A stretch of DNA of 36,012 nt from NCBI RefSeq assembly GCF_004801315.1, contig NZ_SSNW01000060.1, positions 1-36,012 on the forward strand. Direction: 5' to 3'. This document shows, in pieces, positions 12,173 through 22,883 of the stretch. The stretch's first letter is position 1. Every line of letters begins with the position of its first letter. A program made the position numbers and the translations under genes. Origin of the DNA: Deinococcus sp. Arct2-2. Its GTDB lineage: Bacteria; Deinococcota; Deinococci; Deinococcales; Deinococcaceae. A model generated the notes under the pieces. It was not told the DNA's origin. It saw nothing but the letters and a program-made list of their open reading frames with translations, and ran no database searches.

Positions 12173-12943
12173 ATGCCTGCCCATGCCGACGCCCCGCCCC
12201 TTGCCCTGATCGGTGTGCCTGCGGGGGCTGCCCGCGCCTTTCGTGAACTGGGAATTGTGGCGGTGGGCGTGCCCGATACAGATTTGAAGGCCGTGCTGGA
12301 CGCCTGCCATACCTTGCGGTTTTGCGGGGCATTGGTTGGCCCCTCTCATGAAGAAGCCGTGCTGGGTGCCGTTACCCCTGACGCCGACGCCCGGCGGGTG
12401 GGGCGCGTAGACGCTGTGTCGTTCACAGGCGGCTTTGGCACAGGCGGCAGTCACGGCGCGTATGCCCAAACTGGGGCGCTGATAGACGCGCTGGAAGCCA
12501 CCGGTTACGCGGCACGCGGGGCAAGTGCGGTGCTGCTGGGCAACGGGGCCGACGATTTGGCCCGCGCTCTGCCCCTATCGCGGCTCGGCTTTACCGATGT
12601 GGGCGTGGTGGCCGACAGCGCCCCAGACGCCGAACGCGCCGCCCGCGACTTGCCCGCTGGAGTGCGGAGCTTTGCCATGAGCCGCCGCGACCCGTCTGTG
12701 CAAACCCTGACCGAACGCGCCGACCTGATCGTGCTGACGGGTGGCAGTCTGCCTACTGGACTGGTGCAGCCGTATCACACCGTCATTGACCTGACGGGCC
12801 GCGCCCAAATTACGTCTACCGGAGCCACCAGCCTGAATCTGTCGTCGCTGCCTGCTCGCCGTCTGGTGCGGCAACTCGTGCACGCCACAGGCCACCGCTT
12901 TCACTTGGAAGAATTGGAGCCGTTGGTGCGGGTGCTGGGGTGA
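12173..12943 (+). CDS. Shikimate-dehydrogenase-like protein lacking the catalytic residues
   Basis: A 256-aa protein whose order of blocks follows AroE: an N-terminal LALIGVP strand, the block FCGALVGPSHEEA where AroE has G-x-NVT-x-P-x-K, RVDAVSF where AroE has GAVNT, then GTGGSHGAYAQTGAL where AroE has G-x-NTDG-x-G, and a Rossmann segment AVLLGNGADDLARAL. The catalytic Lys and Asp of AroE and the usual S-x-SP substrate motif are not visible, so shikimate dehydrogenase activity is unlikely. It could use another substrate or be a binding protein. The fold assignment is by eye and moderately confident. The start at ATG 12173 fits the leaderless promoter; an in-frame TTG three codons earlier would overlap the promoter box. 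It lies 0.3 kb upstream of proA, separated by a repeat. Confidence 0.6.
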   Translation: MPAHADAPPLALIGVPAGAARAFRELGIVAVGVPDTDLKAVLDACHTLRFCGALVGPSHEEAVLGAVTPDADARRVGRVDAVSFTGGFGTGGSHGAYAQTGALIDALEATGYAARGASAVLLGNGADDLARALPLSRLGFTDVGVVADSAPDAERAARDLPAGVRSFAMSRRDPSVQTLTERADLIVLTGGSLPTGLVQPYHTVIDLTGRAQITSTGATSLNLSSLPARRLVRQLVHATGHRFHLEELEPLVRVLG

Positions 12944-12984
12944 GGTTGGGGCGTGGGATGTGGGTCGTCGGCAGTGGGGAAGGC

Positions 12985-13235
12985 GTCTAAGGGTCTAGGG
13001 TCTGAGGGGCTAAAAAGGGCAATCGCTGACGCTCATTCACCCCCTCCCCGGCCCTCCCCCCTCAAGGTGGAGGGAGCTAAACACAGCTTTTCGCTCTAGC
13101 CTTTTGCCCTCCCCACTCGCGGGAGAGGGGCGCTGCGCCGCAGCGGGGTGGCTCGCAGATCTGCGAAGCAGAGGGGGCAATTCAGCGACGCCCCCGCCCC
13201 ACCTCCTTAGACCCTAGACCTTTAGACTCTTAGAC
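12985..13235. repeat. Family A repeat, second copy
   Basis: A 251-base element bounded by inverted ends: 12985-13013 begins GTCTAAGGGTC and 13206-13235 ends in TTAGAC. The interior contains a CCCTCCCC...GAGGGG palindrome with a GCTGC/GCAGC core and the tail GCGAAGCAGAGGGGGC shared with the copy near 17480. Its left interior, GGCAATCGCTGACGCTCA, is nearly repeated at 31074. No ORF is credible. It occupies the 318-base gap before proA. Confidence 0.7.
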
Positions 13236-13249
13236 CGCCCCCACCCTGT

Positions 13250-13255
13250 TACGCT
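13250..13255 (+). promoter_or_regulatory. proA: -10 box of leaderless proA
   Basis: TACGCT ends six bases before the proA ATG and no Shine-Dalgarno is present. The upstream DNA is the right end of a family A repeat, so the repeat abuts the promoter. Confidence 0.5.
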
Positions 13256-13261
13256 ACCCCC

Positions 13262-14563
13262 ATGACGGCGGTAGAGGCAGCGGGCAACACAGCAAACACA
13301 TCGGTACACAGCATGGGCGTGCGGGCGCGGGCCGCTGGGCGGGTGCTGCGTTCTCTGCCCACCGCGCAGAAGGTGGCTGCACTGCACGCCATCGCCGCCG
13401 AGTTGCGGGCGCGGCAAGGGGACATTCTGGCCGCCAACGCGCAGGATATCGCCGCTGCACAGGCCGCCGAGTTGCCTGCCCACATGGTAGACCGCCTGAG
13501 GCTCTCTGCCGCCTCGCTGGAAGCCATCGCCGCCGATGTGGAAGCGGTGGCCGCCCTGCCCGATCCGGTGGGCGAAACCACCGCCGAAGAAGTGCAACCC
13601 AGCGGCATTCGTGTCTCTAGGCGGCGCGTGCCATTGGGCGTACTGGGCGTGATTTACGAGAGTCGCCCTAACGTGACCGTAGACGTGGCGGCGCTGGCCC
13701 TGATGAGCGGCAACGCCGTGATTCTGCGCGGCGGCAAGGAAACCGTGTTCAGTAACGCGGCGCTGGAAGAGGCCATTCACGCCGCTCTGCACGCCCAGAA
13801 CCTTCCCGCCGACGTCGTGCAGGTGATCCATGACCCGGCCCGCGAGCGGATGCGGGAACTGTTGCGGCTCGATACGTTGGTGGACGCTATTATTCCACGT
13901 GGTGGTGCGGGGCTGCACCGCTACTGTGTGGAAAACGCCACCGTGCCCGTGATCGTGGGCGGCATCGGCGTGGTGCATGTGTATCTGGACGGCACTTTTG
14001 CTCAAAATCCGGCAGATGTGGCGTTGGCTGTGCAGATTATTCGCAACGCCAAAGTGCAAAAGCCGAGTGCCTGCAACGCGCTCGATACTTTGCTGGTGGC
14101 CCGCGCCGCGCTGCCTGCTCTGCCCGCCATCGCCCAAAACCTTGTCTCGCACGGCGTAGACCTGCGGGCCGATGCCGAAGCGTTGGCCGCCCTCAGTACC
14201 GCTGGCGTGCAGGCCCACCTTGCCACCGACGCCGACTACGGCACCGAGTTTTTGGCCCTCACCGCCAGCATTCGGGTCGTAGAGGGCTTGGATGAAGCGC
14301 TAGATTTTATCGCCCTGCACGGCAACCACACTGATGTGATCCTCACCCGTGACCCCGCGCAGGCCGATCGCTTTGTGCAGGACGTAGACAGCGCCGCCGT
14401 GGTGGTGAACGCCAGCCCCCGCTTCAACGACGGCGGGCAACTGGGGTTGGGCGCAGAAGTAGCGATCAGCACGCAAAAACTGCACGCGCGGGGGCCGATG
14501 GGTCTGCGAGAACTGACCACCACCAAATGGGTTGTGCGCGGCGAAGGCCAAAGCCGCAGCTAA
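13262..14563 (+). CDS. proA: Gamma-glutamyl phosphate reductase
   Basis: Second enzyme of proline synthesis: NADPH-dependent reduction of gamma-glutamyl phosphate to glutamate-5-semialdehyde, working with glutamate 5-kinase (ProB, not in this window). The 433-aa protein is full length for this branch of the aldehyde-dehydrogenase fold. Visible landmarks are the coenzyme region [31 protein letters not shown], the catalytic cysteine C271 in [13 protein letters not shown], and [18 protein letters not shown] near the C terminus. The ATG is preceded by a -10 box only six bases away, so the mRNA is probably leaderless. It is a single-gene unit here. Confidence 0.96.
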   Translation: MTAVEAAGNTANTSVHSMGVRARAAGRVLRSLPTAQKVAALHAIAAELRARQGDILAANAQDIAAAQAAELPAHMVDRLRLSAASLEAIAADVEAVAALPDPVGETTAEEVQPSGIRVSRRRVPLGVLGVIYESRPNVTVDVAALALMSGNAVILRGGKETVFSNAALEEAIHAALHAQNLPADVVQVIHDPARERMRELLRLDTLVDAIIPRGGAGLHRYCVENATVPVIVGGIGVVHVYLDGTFAQNPADVALAVQIIRNAKVQKPSACNALDTLLVARAALPALPAIAQNLVSHGVDLRADAEALAALSTAGVQAHLATDADYGTEFLALTASIRVVEGLDEALDFIALHGNHTDVILTRDPAQADRFVQDVDSAAVVVNASPRFNDGGQLGLGAEVAISTQKLHARGPMGLRELTTTKWVVRGEGQSRS

Positions 14564-14867
14564 AGAGCGGTTGAGTAGTGTGTTAGAGGATGTGGGGAAG
14601 CCGCGCTGGACGCTGAAACAAGGCTTCGGTCAGCAGCAGAAATGGCCGGGGCGCTGAACGCAAGGAGTGTGCCCGTCTGTGACCACACTTGTTTCTAAAC
14701 TTCCGCCAAATGTTCAGCGTATGCCTGAATACTTTTGCTTCTGAATTTATCGTTCAACGTTGAAAGGTAAGTTCACTTCAATCCGGGTAATGCGCTGTCT
14801 GTTGCATTCATCCGGCCCAAACCGAATCTCGCTGCTGTCCTTTCCTCATTCGCCGGAGGTTTTCCCC
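14564..14867 (+). other. Intergenic region with a 12-base palindrome
   Basis: This 304-base gap has no gene. It contains the perfect palindrome TTCAACGTTGAA at 14753-14764, about 100 bases before the hydrolase start, which could be an operator in its promoter region. An in-frame ATG at 14760 would lie inside the palindrome and is not used as the start here. No family A, B or C repeat is present. Confidence 0.4.
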
Positions 14868-15869
14868 ATGTCTGACGATCAAATCATCTTGCCTGCCGCT
14901 GCCCTAGATCGCCGCCGCGCCCTGCAACTCTTGGGCCTGACTGGAGTGGTGGCCGCCGCCTCACCGCTGGCCTTGGCCCAAACCACCACGCCCGCTTCCC
15001 CGGCCACGCCCGCTGCGCCTGCCGCCCCCACTGGCCCCCTCAACGGCAACGGCTTTTACCGCCAAAAAATCGGAGATATGACCGTCACCGTACTCAGCGA
15101 CGGTACGGCTCCGCTGGCTGCCTTGCTGCCCACTTGGGGAGCGAATCCTGACCGTCAGGCCGAGTTTGCCGCGACGCTGGCCGAGTACCATGTGGCCCCC
15201 ACCAACACGGTCAACCACTTCAATCCCACCATCATCGAAACGGGCCGGAACCGCGTGTTGATCGATACCGGGCGCGGCGGTACGGCAGGCCAAACGCTGG
15301 CGAATATCCGGCGGGCGGGCATCGACCCGGCCACTATCGACACCGTGTTCATTACGCACGGGCACGGCGACCATATCGGCGGCCTGACTACGGCGGGGCA
15401 GCCCACGTTTCCGCAGGCACGGCATGTCATGGGCGCAGCAGAATTCCAGTTCTGGACGACTCAGGCCACGCCCAACGCCTCGGTGCAGGTCAACCTGATC
15501 GGCCTCAAAGACCGCTTCACGCTGATTCAGCCGGGAGCCGAAATCGTGCCCGGCCTGACCGCGATTCTCAGCCCCGGCCATACCCTCAACCACCTCAGCG
15601 TGCGTGCAGTCAGCGGCAACGCGGGACTGATGGTCTTCGGGGACGCTGCCGGACACTTCCTGCTGAGCCTGAAGCACCGGGGCGCATATGTGGGCTTCGA
15701 CACCGACGGCGCATTGGCCGCCCGTACCCGTCAGCGCCTGTTCGATGAAGTGACCACCGAAGGGCTGTGGGTCACGGGGTACCACTTCCCGTTTCACGCG
15801 CTGGGCCACATTCGCCGCATGATCGGCGGGGCTTACGAGTACGAACCCACGGTGTGGAACTGGAGCTAA
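14868..15869 (+). CDS. Tat-type MBL-fold metallo-hydrolase
   Basis: A 333-aa hydrolase exported by a probable twin-arginine signal: DRRRALQLLG at 14-23, a hydrophobic stretch and an ALA-Q cleavage site near 38. The mature part begins with a Thr/Ala/Pro-rich linker. Zinc ligands typical of the metallo-beta-lactamase fold are H164, H166, D168 and H169 (HGHGDH), H238 (PGHTLNH), D259 (FGDAAGH) and H306 or H310 (YHFPFH). Closest in style are AiiA/YtnP-like lactonases and related periplasmic hydrolases; the substrate is not known. The ATG has GGAGG nine bases upstream, so it is chosen over an ATG 36 codons earlier that lacks a ribosome site and would hide the signal. A terminator follows. Confidence 0.85.
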   Translation: MSDDQIILPAAALDRRRALQLLGLTGVVAAASPLALAQTTTPASPATPAAPAAPTGPLNGNGFYRQKIGDMTVTVLSDGTAPLAALLPTWGANPDRQAEFAATLAEYHVAPTNTVNHFNPTIIETGRNRVLIDTGRGGTAGQTLANIRRAGIDPATIDTVFITHGHGDHIGGLTTAGQPTFPQARHVMGAAEFQFWTTQATPNASVQVNLIGLKDRFTLIQPGAEIVPGLTAILSPGHTLNHLSVRAVSGNAGLMVFGDAAGHFLLSLKHRGAYVGFDTDGALAARTRQRLFDEVTTEGLWVTGYHFPFHALGHIRRMIGGAYEYEPTVWNWS

Positions 15870-15903
15870 GGCTCTCGCCCCCATTTTCCAAATCCCCGGT
15901 TTC

Positions 15904-15933
15904 AAAGGCTCTGGCATATGCTGGGGCCTTTTT
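15904..15933 (+). terminator. Intrinsic terminator after the MBL hydrolase
   Basis: AAAGGCTC pairs with GGGGCCTTT (one G:U), the loop contains GGCATATGC, and a T5 run ends the structure. It begins 35 bases after the stop codon. Confidence 0.7.
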
Positions 15934-16102
15934 GCTGTTGGCCTTTATTCGGATGTACCCTGAACCTATGTCCTTCCCACCTTGGTGACCAGACTGCCCC
16001 GGCCCTCTGAACCGGGCCACTTTTACCGGGCTTTCCCCGCCGCATTTGGCACACCTGCTGCGTCCAGCGTGTTCGCCTCTTGCCCAAAAGGAACGGCCCT
16101 CT

Positions 16103-17338
16103 GTGAAATTACGTCCTGTGAACGTCCGCGTCTTATCTCTGCGCCGCCTCCTGCCTCCCACCCTTTTGTTGTTGGCTGCCCTTGCCGCCGAACTGGTAGA
16201 CGAGCTCGTAGACGGTGCGACGGGTGCGGCTTGGCCGTCGTTGCGCTCCGATCTGGCGCTGAATTATGTGCAAGTCGGCTTGCTGCTGGGCAGTCCCGCC
16301 GTATTCGGCAACCTGCTGGAGCCGGTGCTGGGCTTTTTGTCGGATGCAGGCTATAGGCGACATCTGATTTTGGGCGGTGGCGTGTGCTTCGCGGCGGCGC
16401 TCGTGCTGATCGCCACTGCTGGCGGGTTTTGGCCGCTACTCTTGGCGCTGCTGTTGTTCTATCCGGCATCGGGCGCGTTTGTCAGCCTGACCCAAGCCGC
16501 CCTGATGGACGCCGACCCTGCCCGCCACGAGCAAAACATGGCGCGGTGGGCGCTGGCCGGATCGGTGGGCAACCTCGGCGGCCCGTTGCTGGTGGCCTTA
16601 TCGGTGGCGCTGGGTGGGGGCTGGCGTCCGGTGTTCGCTGGGTTGGCAGGGCTGGCGCTCGTCGCTTGGGGGCTGCTGTGGTCTGTGCGCGTGCAACTTG
16701 ATCCCGTGATGCAGTTCCCTCCAGAAGCAACCAGACAACCCCTGTCGGCTACCTTCCGGGCAGGGTGGCAAGGCTTACGCGCCGCCCTGAGCCGGGGCCA
16801 GATTCGGCTGTCTTTGCTGCTGCTGGAATGCGCCGACCTGATGCTGGACGTGTTCCGGGGCTTCGTGGCTCTGTACTTTGTAGACGCCGCCGGAGCTAGC
16901 GCCGCGCAAGCAGGCTTGGCCGTCATTGTCCTGACTGGCGTGGGCTTGCTGGGTGACGCGCTGATCGTGCCTGTGCTAGAGCGGGTATCGGGCGTGGCCT
17001 ACGTGCGCCTGAGTGCGGTGGGCGTGGCTTTAGCGTTTGCCGCCTTCTTATTGTTTCCGCAGTTGGGCGTCAAATTGGCCCTGTTGGGCGTGCTGGGTCT
17101 GCTCACTTCGGGCTGGTACGCCGTGTTGCAGGCCCGCCTGTATACGCTGTTGCCTGCCCAAAGTGGCACGGTCATGGCGTTGGGGTCGGTGTCGGCGGTG
17201 TTGGCAGGCTTGATTCCCATTGTGCTGGGTTCGCTGGCCCAGCGGTTCGGCGTGCAGGCGGCGCTGTGGGCCTTGCTGCTGGGGCCACTGGCGCTGGTGC
17301 TGGGGCTGCCGCGTGTGGCGCTCAGGCGGAATTATTGA
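16103..17338 (+). CDS. MFS transporter
   Basis: A 411-aa integral membrane protein with about 12 hydrophobic segments. The N-terminal half has ELVDELVDGATGAAW in helix 1, then YVQVGLLLGSPAVFGNLLEPVLGFLSD, an arrangement like fosmidomycin-resistance-type (Fsr) MFS carriers, with LSDAGYRR as a weak motif A. The substrate is not predictable. The GTG at 16103 is chosen because AAAAGGAA lies about ten bases upstream and it leaves a short basic N terminus; the frame stays open 19 codons further, and GTG 16121 is another possibility. No regulator is adjacent. The downstream gap holds a family A/B repeat. Confidence 0.8.
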   Translation: MKLRPVNVRVLSLRRLLPPTLLLLAALAAELVDELVDGATGAAWPSLRSDLALNYVQVGLLLGSPAVFGNLLEPVLGFLSDAGYRRHLILGGGVCFAAALVLIATAGGFWPLLLALLLFYPASGAFVSLTQAALMDADPARHEQNMARWALAGSVGNLGGPLLVALSVALGGGWRPVFAGLAGLALVAWGLLWSVRVQLDPVMQFPPEATRQPLSATFRAGWQGLRAALSRGQIRLSLLLLECADLMLDVFRGFVALYFVDAAGASAAQAGLAVIVLTGVGLLGDALIVPVLERVSGVAYVRLSAVGVALAFAAFLLFPQLGVKLALLGVLGLLTSGWYAVLQARLYTLLPAQSGTVMALGSVSAVLAGLIPIVLGSLAQRFGVQAALWALLLGPLALVLGLPRVALRRNY

Positions 17339-17417
17339 TTCTTGCCGAGCTTGGCAACACCTTGAAGGCCGACCTGCCTAAAACTCCCTCACTGGGAGAG
17401 CAGTATTCCTTATTCCT

Positions 17418-17534
17418 TGCCCTCCCCTTGAGGGGGGCGTTGCGTCAGCAACGGGGGGGTTGAGAAGCTCCGAAGCAGAGGGGGCCACCCAGCAGCGATT
17501 CCGCCCCAACACCTTAGACCCTAGACCCCTAGAC
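17418..17534. repeat. Family A/B repeat, partial copy
   Basis: A CCCTCCCCTTGAGGGGGG palindrome with GTTGC/GCAAC core is followed by CCGAAGCAGAGGGGGC and ends in CTTAGACCCTAGACC (17513-17534). It matches the right two thirds of the copy at 12985; the left GTCTAAG end is missing, so the copy is truncated. It lies in the 259-base gap before the truncated haemoglobin. Confidence 0.6.
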
Positions 17535-17585
17535 ACGGCCACCCTGAGACACGGCCACTCTTAAACCTAGTTCCCCCCACCGCGC

Positions 17586-17591
17586 TACCCT
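17586..17591 (+). promoter_or_regulatory. -10 box of a leaderless transcript
   Basis: TACCCT ends six bases before the ATG of the truncated haemoglobin at 17598, without a Shine-Dalgarno. Confidence 0.45.
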
Positions 17592-17597
17592 GCCCGC

Positions 17598-18029
17598 ATG
17601 ACCGTCATTCCCCCCACCCTACAACTCACGCCCGGAGGCACGTTGTACGACCGGATCGGGCCGGAAGCGTTGGCCGAACTTGTCACGCGCTTTTATGGTC
17701 TGGTGGCCCAACACCCCGATTTGGCTCCCATTTTTCCCGCCGACCTGACCGAAACTGCCGAAAAGCAACTGGCACTCCTGACCGGGTTTTTGGGTGGCCC
17801 ACCGCTGTACCACGAACGCTACGGGCATCCCCGCTTGCGGGCGCGGCATTTGCCACACGCCATTACCCCCACACGGGGGCGGGCGTGACTGGCCTGCATG
17901 AACGCGGCGCTCCGGGCCACCCCCCGGATTTCCGAGGCCGACGCGCATGAGTTTTACGCGGCCCTGACGCGGGTGGCGGCGCATATGGTCAATACGCCAG
18001 ACCCCAGCCAGCCTCCTTCTCCGGTGTGA
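17598..18029 (+). pseudogene. glbO: Group 2 truncated haemoglobin, interrupted by an in-frame TGA
   Basis: The frame encodes a trHbO-type haem protein of 143 codons, but codon 97 (17886-17888) is TGA. Before it are helix B (LAELVTRFYGLV with the B10 Tyr), PIFP, and the proximal-histidine region PRLRARHLP. After it the same frame continues with LACMNAALRATP, then EFYAALTRVAAHMVNTP, which are helices G and H. Aligned by eye with Mycobacterium GlbO (RHAPYRISLIERDAW), the stop falls without any gap on the Trp at G8, invariant in this group, so TGG to TGA is the simplest explanation. The 96-aa product would lack helices G and H. It may be a recent pseudogene, a sequencing error or a readthrough case. 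Group 2 globins bind O2 or NO. Confidence 0.8.
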
Positions 18030-18112
18030 GATAAACGTCTTTTACGCCGTTGTTCTGGACAACTCTTTTCAATTGACTAGCACGGCCCGCGTTCTAGGGT
18101 GCGGGAGTTTCC

Positions 18113-18118
18113 TACACT
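18113..18118 (+). promoter_or_regulatory. -10 box of the leaderless DAHP synthase transcript
   Basis: TACACT ends six bases before the ATG at 18125. A TTGACT lies at 18073-18078, but the spacing of 34 bases is too long for it to be the partner. Confidence 0.5.
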
Positions 18119-18124
18119 GACGTC

Positions 18125-19219
<1,095 letters not shown>

Positions 19220-19252
19220 GAGCAGTCAGAAGTAGCCCAAAAAACTAAATTG

Positions 19253-19298
19253 TGGATCGGAAATCGTGGCTTGAGTGGGTGCCACGATTTTTGATCCA
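19253..19298 (+). repeat. Family C hairpin behind the DAHP synthase gene
   Basis: TGGATCGGAAATCGTGGC pairs with the inverted copy at 19281-19298 over 18 positions; the two non-Watson-Crick pairs are G:U in the plus-strand RNA. The loop is ten bases. It starts 34 bases after the stop codon and may act as a terminator or 3' stabiliser, although no T-run follows. The arms match the ends of the family C elements at 22884, 24048 and 34908. Confidence 0.65.
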
Positions 19299-19356
19299 TG
19301 TTCGTTATTGTCGGCAGTAGAAACAAGAGACTCCAGCCCTCGCTGTTGCCCTTCCT

Positions 19357-19376
19357 GAGACCCTAGACCCTTAGAC
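19357..19376. repeat. Family A end, solitary
   Basis: GAGACCCTAGACCCTTAGAC is one terminal unit of family A with no matching inverted end nearby. It lies between the DAHP synthase hairpin and the next gene. Confidence 0.5.
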
Positions 19377-19505
19377 AATCCTACCCACGATCTCCAATCC
19401 ACGCTTGTTGCCGTTTGGGGCATCAAGTGCTGATGTAGTGAGCCGCCTGTGAAACAGTGAGACGGAATGCGAGAAGCATTTGTAACACAGCTTCGAGGAG
19501 AAACA

Positions 19506-20441
19506 GTGACACAGGGCAGCAGCACCATTCTTGTGATCGGGGCATCTGGGTTTTTGGGGCGGCAGGTCGTCAAAACACTTCTGGCACAGGGTCACACGGT
19601 TCGCTGTTTGGCCCGTGACCCGGCCCGCGTTCAGGATTTGGCCGCCGCCGGGTGCGAGGTGGTTACGGGCGATATGCTGAACGCCGTATCCATCCAACGT
19701 GCGCTGCAAGGAGTTCGGGCAGTGTATATATCTGTGCATACGCTATCGCCTCAAGGGGCGAACTTGGCAGGCCAAGCCTTCATGGACGTCGAAAAGACTG
19801 GTCTGGAGAACATCGTGGCGGCCTGCGCTCTGCACGGGGTAAGCCGCCTGATCTACGTCACGTCTATCGGCACCGCGCCCGACGCACCGAGCCAGTGGTT
19901 GCGGGGGCGCTGGAAAACAGAGCAGTTCCTCCTCAACAGCGGCCTAGACGTGACCATCATCAGACCGGGCATGATCGTCGGGCGCGGCGGAACGGGGTTT
20001 GATGCGGTGCTGGCCGGGGCCAACAGACCTGTCGCCTTCGGCCTCGGCAGCGGCCAGCAAAAAATGAGGACGGTGGCGGTAGACGACTTGGCCCACTCCC
20101 TCGTTGGCGTGCTGAACGATCCCCGCGCCTTCGGTCAGGCCTATGATGTCGGCTCCGATGACGTGTTGACGATGGATCAGATGATCGACGGGGCGGCGGC
20201 GGGGCTAGGGCGGCGTCCACCCATCAAAATCCATTTTCCGGCGGCCCTCCTCAGACTCTTTGCGCCGTTGATCGAGCGGGCGGGCAAGCTGCCGCGTGGA
20301 GCCTTTCAGGGCTTGGTAGACAGCTTGGCTGCCGATATGAGCGGTGATCCTTTGCCAATTCGGGCACTGGTCACCCGCCCGTTTCAGTCGTACAAGCAGG
20401 CCGTTGGGCGCGTGCTGGCCGAAGCAAAAGCTCCTCGCTAG
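19506..20441 (+). CDS. NmrA-like NAD(P)-binding protein (atypical SDR)
   Basis: A 311-aa protein of the extended/atypical short-chain dehydrogenase fold. The Rossmann start is ILVIGASGFLGRQVVKTLL with GxxGxxG, followed by RCLARDPAR, which suits NADP phosphate binding, and GDMLNAVSIQRALQGV. The block LIYVTSIGT followed by TIIRPGMIVGRG matches the NmrA/YwnB/SDR_a5 type. The YxxxK active site is not clear, so it may be a redox sensor, a reductase or an epimerase-like enzyme. The GTG at 19506 has CGAGGAG five bases upstream and is preferred to an ATG 13 codons earlier. It stands alone and ends 22 bases from a convergent operon. Confidence 0.75.
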   Translation: MTQGSSTILVIGASGFLGRQVVKTLLAQGHTVRCLARDPARVQDLAAAGCEVVTGDMLNAVSIQRALQGVRAVYISVHTLSPQGANLAGQAFMDVEKTGLENIVAACALHGVSRLIYVTSIGTAPDAPSQWLRGRWKTEQFLLNSGLDVTIIRPGMIVGRGGTGFDAVLAGANRPVAFGLGSGQQKMRTVAVDDLAHSLVGVLNDPRAFGQAYDVGSDDVLTMDQMIDGAAAGLGRRPPIKIHFPAALLRLFAPLIERAGKLPRGAFQGLVDSLAADMSGDPLPIRALVTRPFQSYKQAVGRVLAEAKAPR

Positions 20442-20463
20442 ACGCATCTGTCCTTCCCGCTCC

Positions 20464-21066
20464 CTATACCCCAGCACCCTCACCCAGCGGAAAGGTATGC
20501 AGCTCCTGCACTTCTCCGCGCATTTCCCGCGTCAGACTCAGGGCCGTGACCGTAAAGTGCGTCAGGGGCGGCGTGAGGCGGCGGACTTCTTCCCACAGGT
20601 GCGCTTCGGCCCAAGGCAAAATGCCCAACGCCAACGTCAGGTGCGGCATATAGGCGTCGCCGTCGTAGGGAGCCTGAGAGCTGGGCACGGCCCCGAGGGC
20701 GCGGCGGTGCAGGGCCAGCAGTTCGGGCGCACGCTCGCATTCCAGCATCAGGGCGTTGGGAAGCTGTTTCCAGCCCAGAATCTTGACTTCAAAGGGCGGG
20801 GTTTCGGCCAGTAGGTGCCGGAAAGCGCCCACCAGATCGCGGCTGCCCAGCGGTGTGCGGAACGGGGCACGCAGATTCAGGTGCGGCAGGCCAAACGCCC
20901 GCACATTCAGGCGCTCCTGCGTGCGGCGCAACCAGCCGTCCAGTTCGGCGGGGGGCCACGCCACCAAACTGTGAAGCGGCGGCAACATCTGCGCCGTGCC
21001 AGTCGGGGTTTCGTTGGCGGGCAGATGGGCCACACCCGGCACACTGGTGGGCGGCGACGGCGGCAT
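20464..21066 (-). CDS. 2'-5' RNA ligase / 2H phosphoesterase family protein
   Basis: A protein of about 200 aa with two short His motifs of the 2H superfamily: HLNLRAPF in the first half and HLTLALGI in the second. In this fold each H-x-T/N pair forms half of the active site that opens or closes 2',5' or cyclic phosphodiester bonds in RNA or nucleotides. The first motif has Asn where Thr or Ser is usual. The substrate is unknown. The ATG at 21066 begins two bases after the stop of the upstream regulator (TGACCATG); a TTG nine codons earlier overlaps that gene and is less likely. It is the last gene of the mrp operon. Confidence 0.8.
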   Translation of the reverse strand: MPPSPPTSVPGVAHLPANETPTGTAQMLPPLHSLVAWPPAELDGWLRRTQERLNVRAFGLPHLNLRAPFRTPLGSRDLVGAFRHLLAETPPFEVKILGWKQLPNALMLECERAPELLALHRRALGAVPSSQAPYDGDAYMPHLTLALGILPWAEAHLWEEVRRLTPPLTHFTVTALSLTREMRGEVQELHTFPLGEGAGV

Positions 21067-21068
21067 GG

Positions 21069-21730
21069 TCAGGGGCCGATCCGGTACAGGCAAGTGCTTT
21101 GGCCGCAGGCGATCCGCGTTTCACGGGTCATAGGCACGCCCAGCAAGTCTTGATACATGGTCAGTTCGCTCACGCAGAGTTCCTGAAATTGCCGCGCCAC
21201 CGTGAGGTTGGGACAGTTGCGTTTGCTGACCAGCCACGTGTCGCCTTCCTGCTCCAGCACGGCGTCAAAGCCCATTTCGCACAGCACGCGCACAAAGGCC
21301 TGAACGCGCATGGGCAGGGGCGCAGACAGCGGCACTTCGGCCTGAAGGCGGGCGGCAATTTCGGCGCTACGGGCATCGAAGACCTGCATCACGGCTCCCT
21401 GCCCAAACAGGTGCTGCACATGCCTCAGCACATCTACGCACAGACCCGAATAGGTTTTGGGAAACGACGCCTCGCCCTGATCGGTGAGGGCAAACACATG
21501 CTGGGGCCGCCCGCGTCCGCCGGGGCGCTCGGTGCGCGACTCGATCAGGCCGCCGTCTTGCAGGTCACACAGGTGGCGGCGGGCGGCGGGCACGCTGACT
21601 TCCAGCTTGTAGGCCAAGTCCTGCGCAGTCTGGGGGCCGTGCCGCTTAATCAGTTCCAGCAGGCGCGTTTTGGTGCGCTCCGGGGCGGGCAGCGGCGTTG
21701 GCAGCGAAGTGAAGGGAGCGGCGGCGAGGC

Positions 21731-21734
<4 letters not shown>
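21069..21734 (-). CDS. SufR-like iron-sulfur winged-helix regulator
   Basis: A 221-aa DNA-binding protein. The N-terminal winged helix (TKTRLLELIKRHGPQTAQDL, EVSVPAARRHLCDL, then RGRPQHVFALT as the wing) is DeoR/ArsR-like. The C-terminal half carries C174, C187, C210 and C215, in the order NCPNLTVARQFQELC then ACGQSTC, which resembles the [4Fe-4S] ligand set of SufR, the repressor of the suf operon in cyanobacteria and actinobacteria. Its ATG overlaps the mrp stop (ATGA), so it is coupled to an Fe-S cluster carrier gene, which supports an Fe-S sensing role. Targets and sense of regulation are not visible; autoregulation of this operon is plausible. Confidence 0.8.
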
Positions 21735-22819
<1,085 letters not shown>

Positions 22820-22883
22820 ACTCCGCCATCATGACGGGTGCGGGGCGGGGGGGCAACTCATGGCCTTACAGTAGGGGCCGTGA

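Noticed and set aside
17886..17888. Selenocysteine reading of the TGA in the truncated haemoglobin
   Set aside because: The site is a structural Trp in all group 2 globins, no Sec insertion hairpin is evident downstream, and the linked formate dehydrogenase uses Cys.
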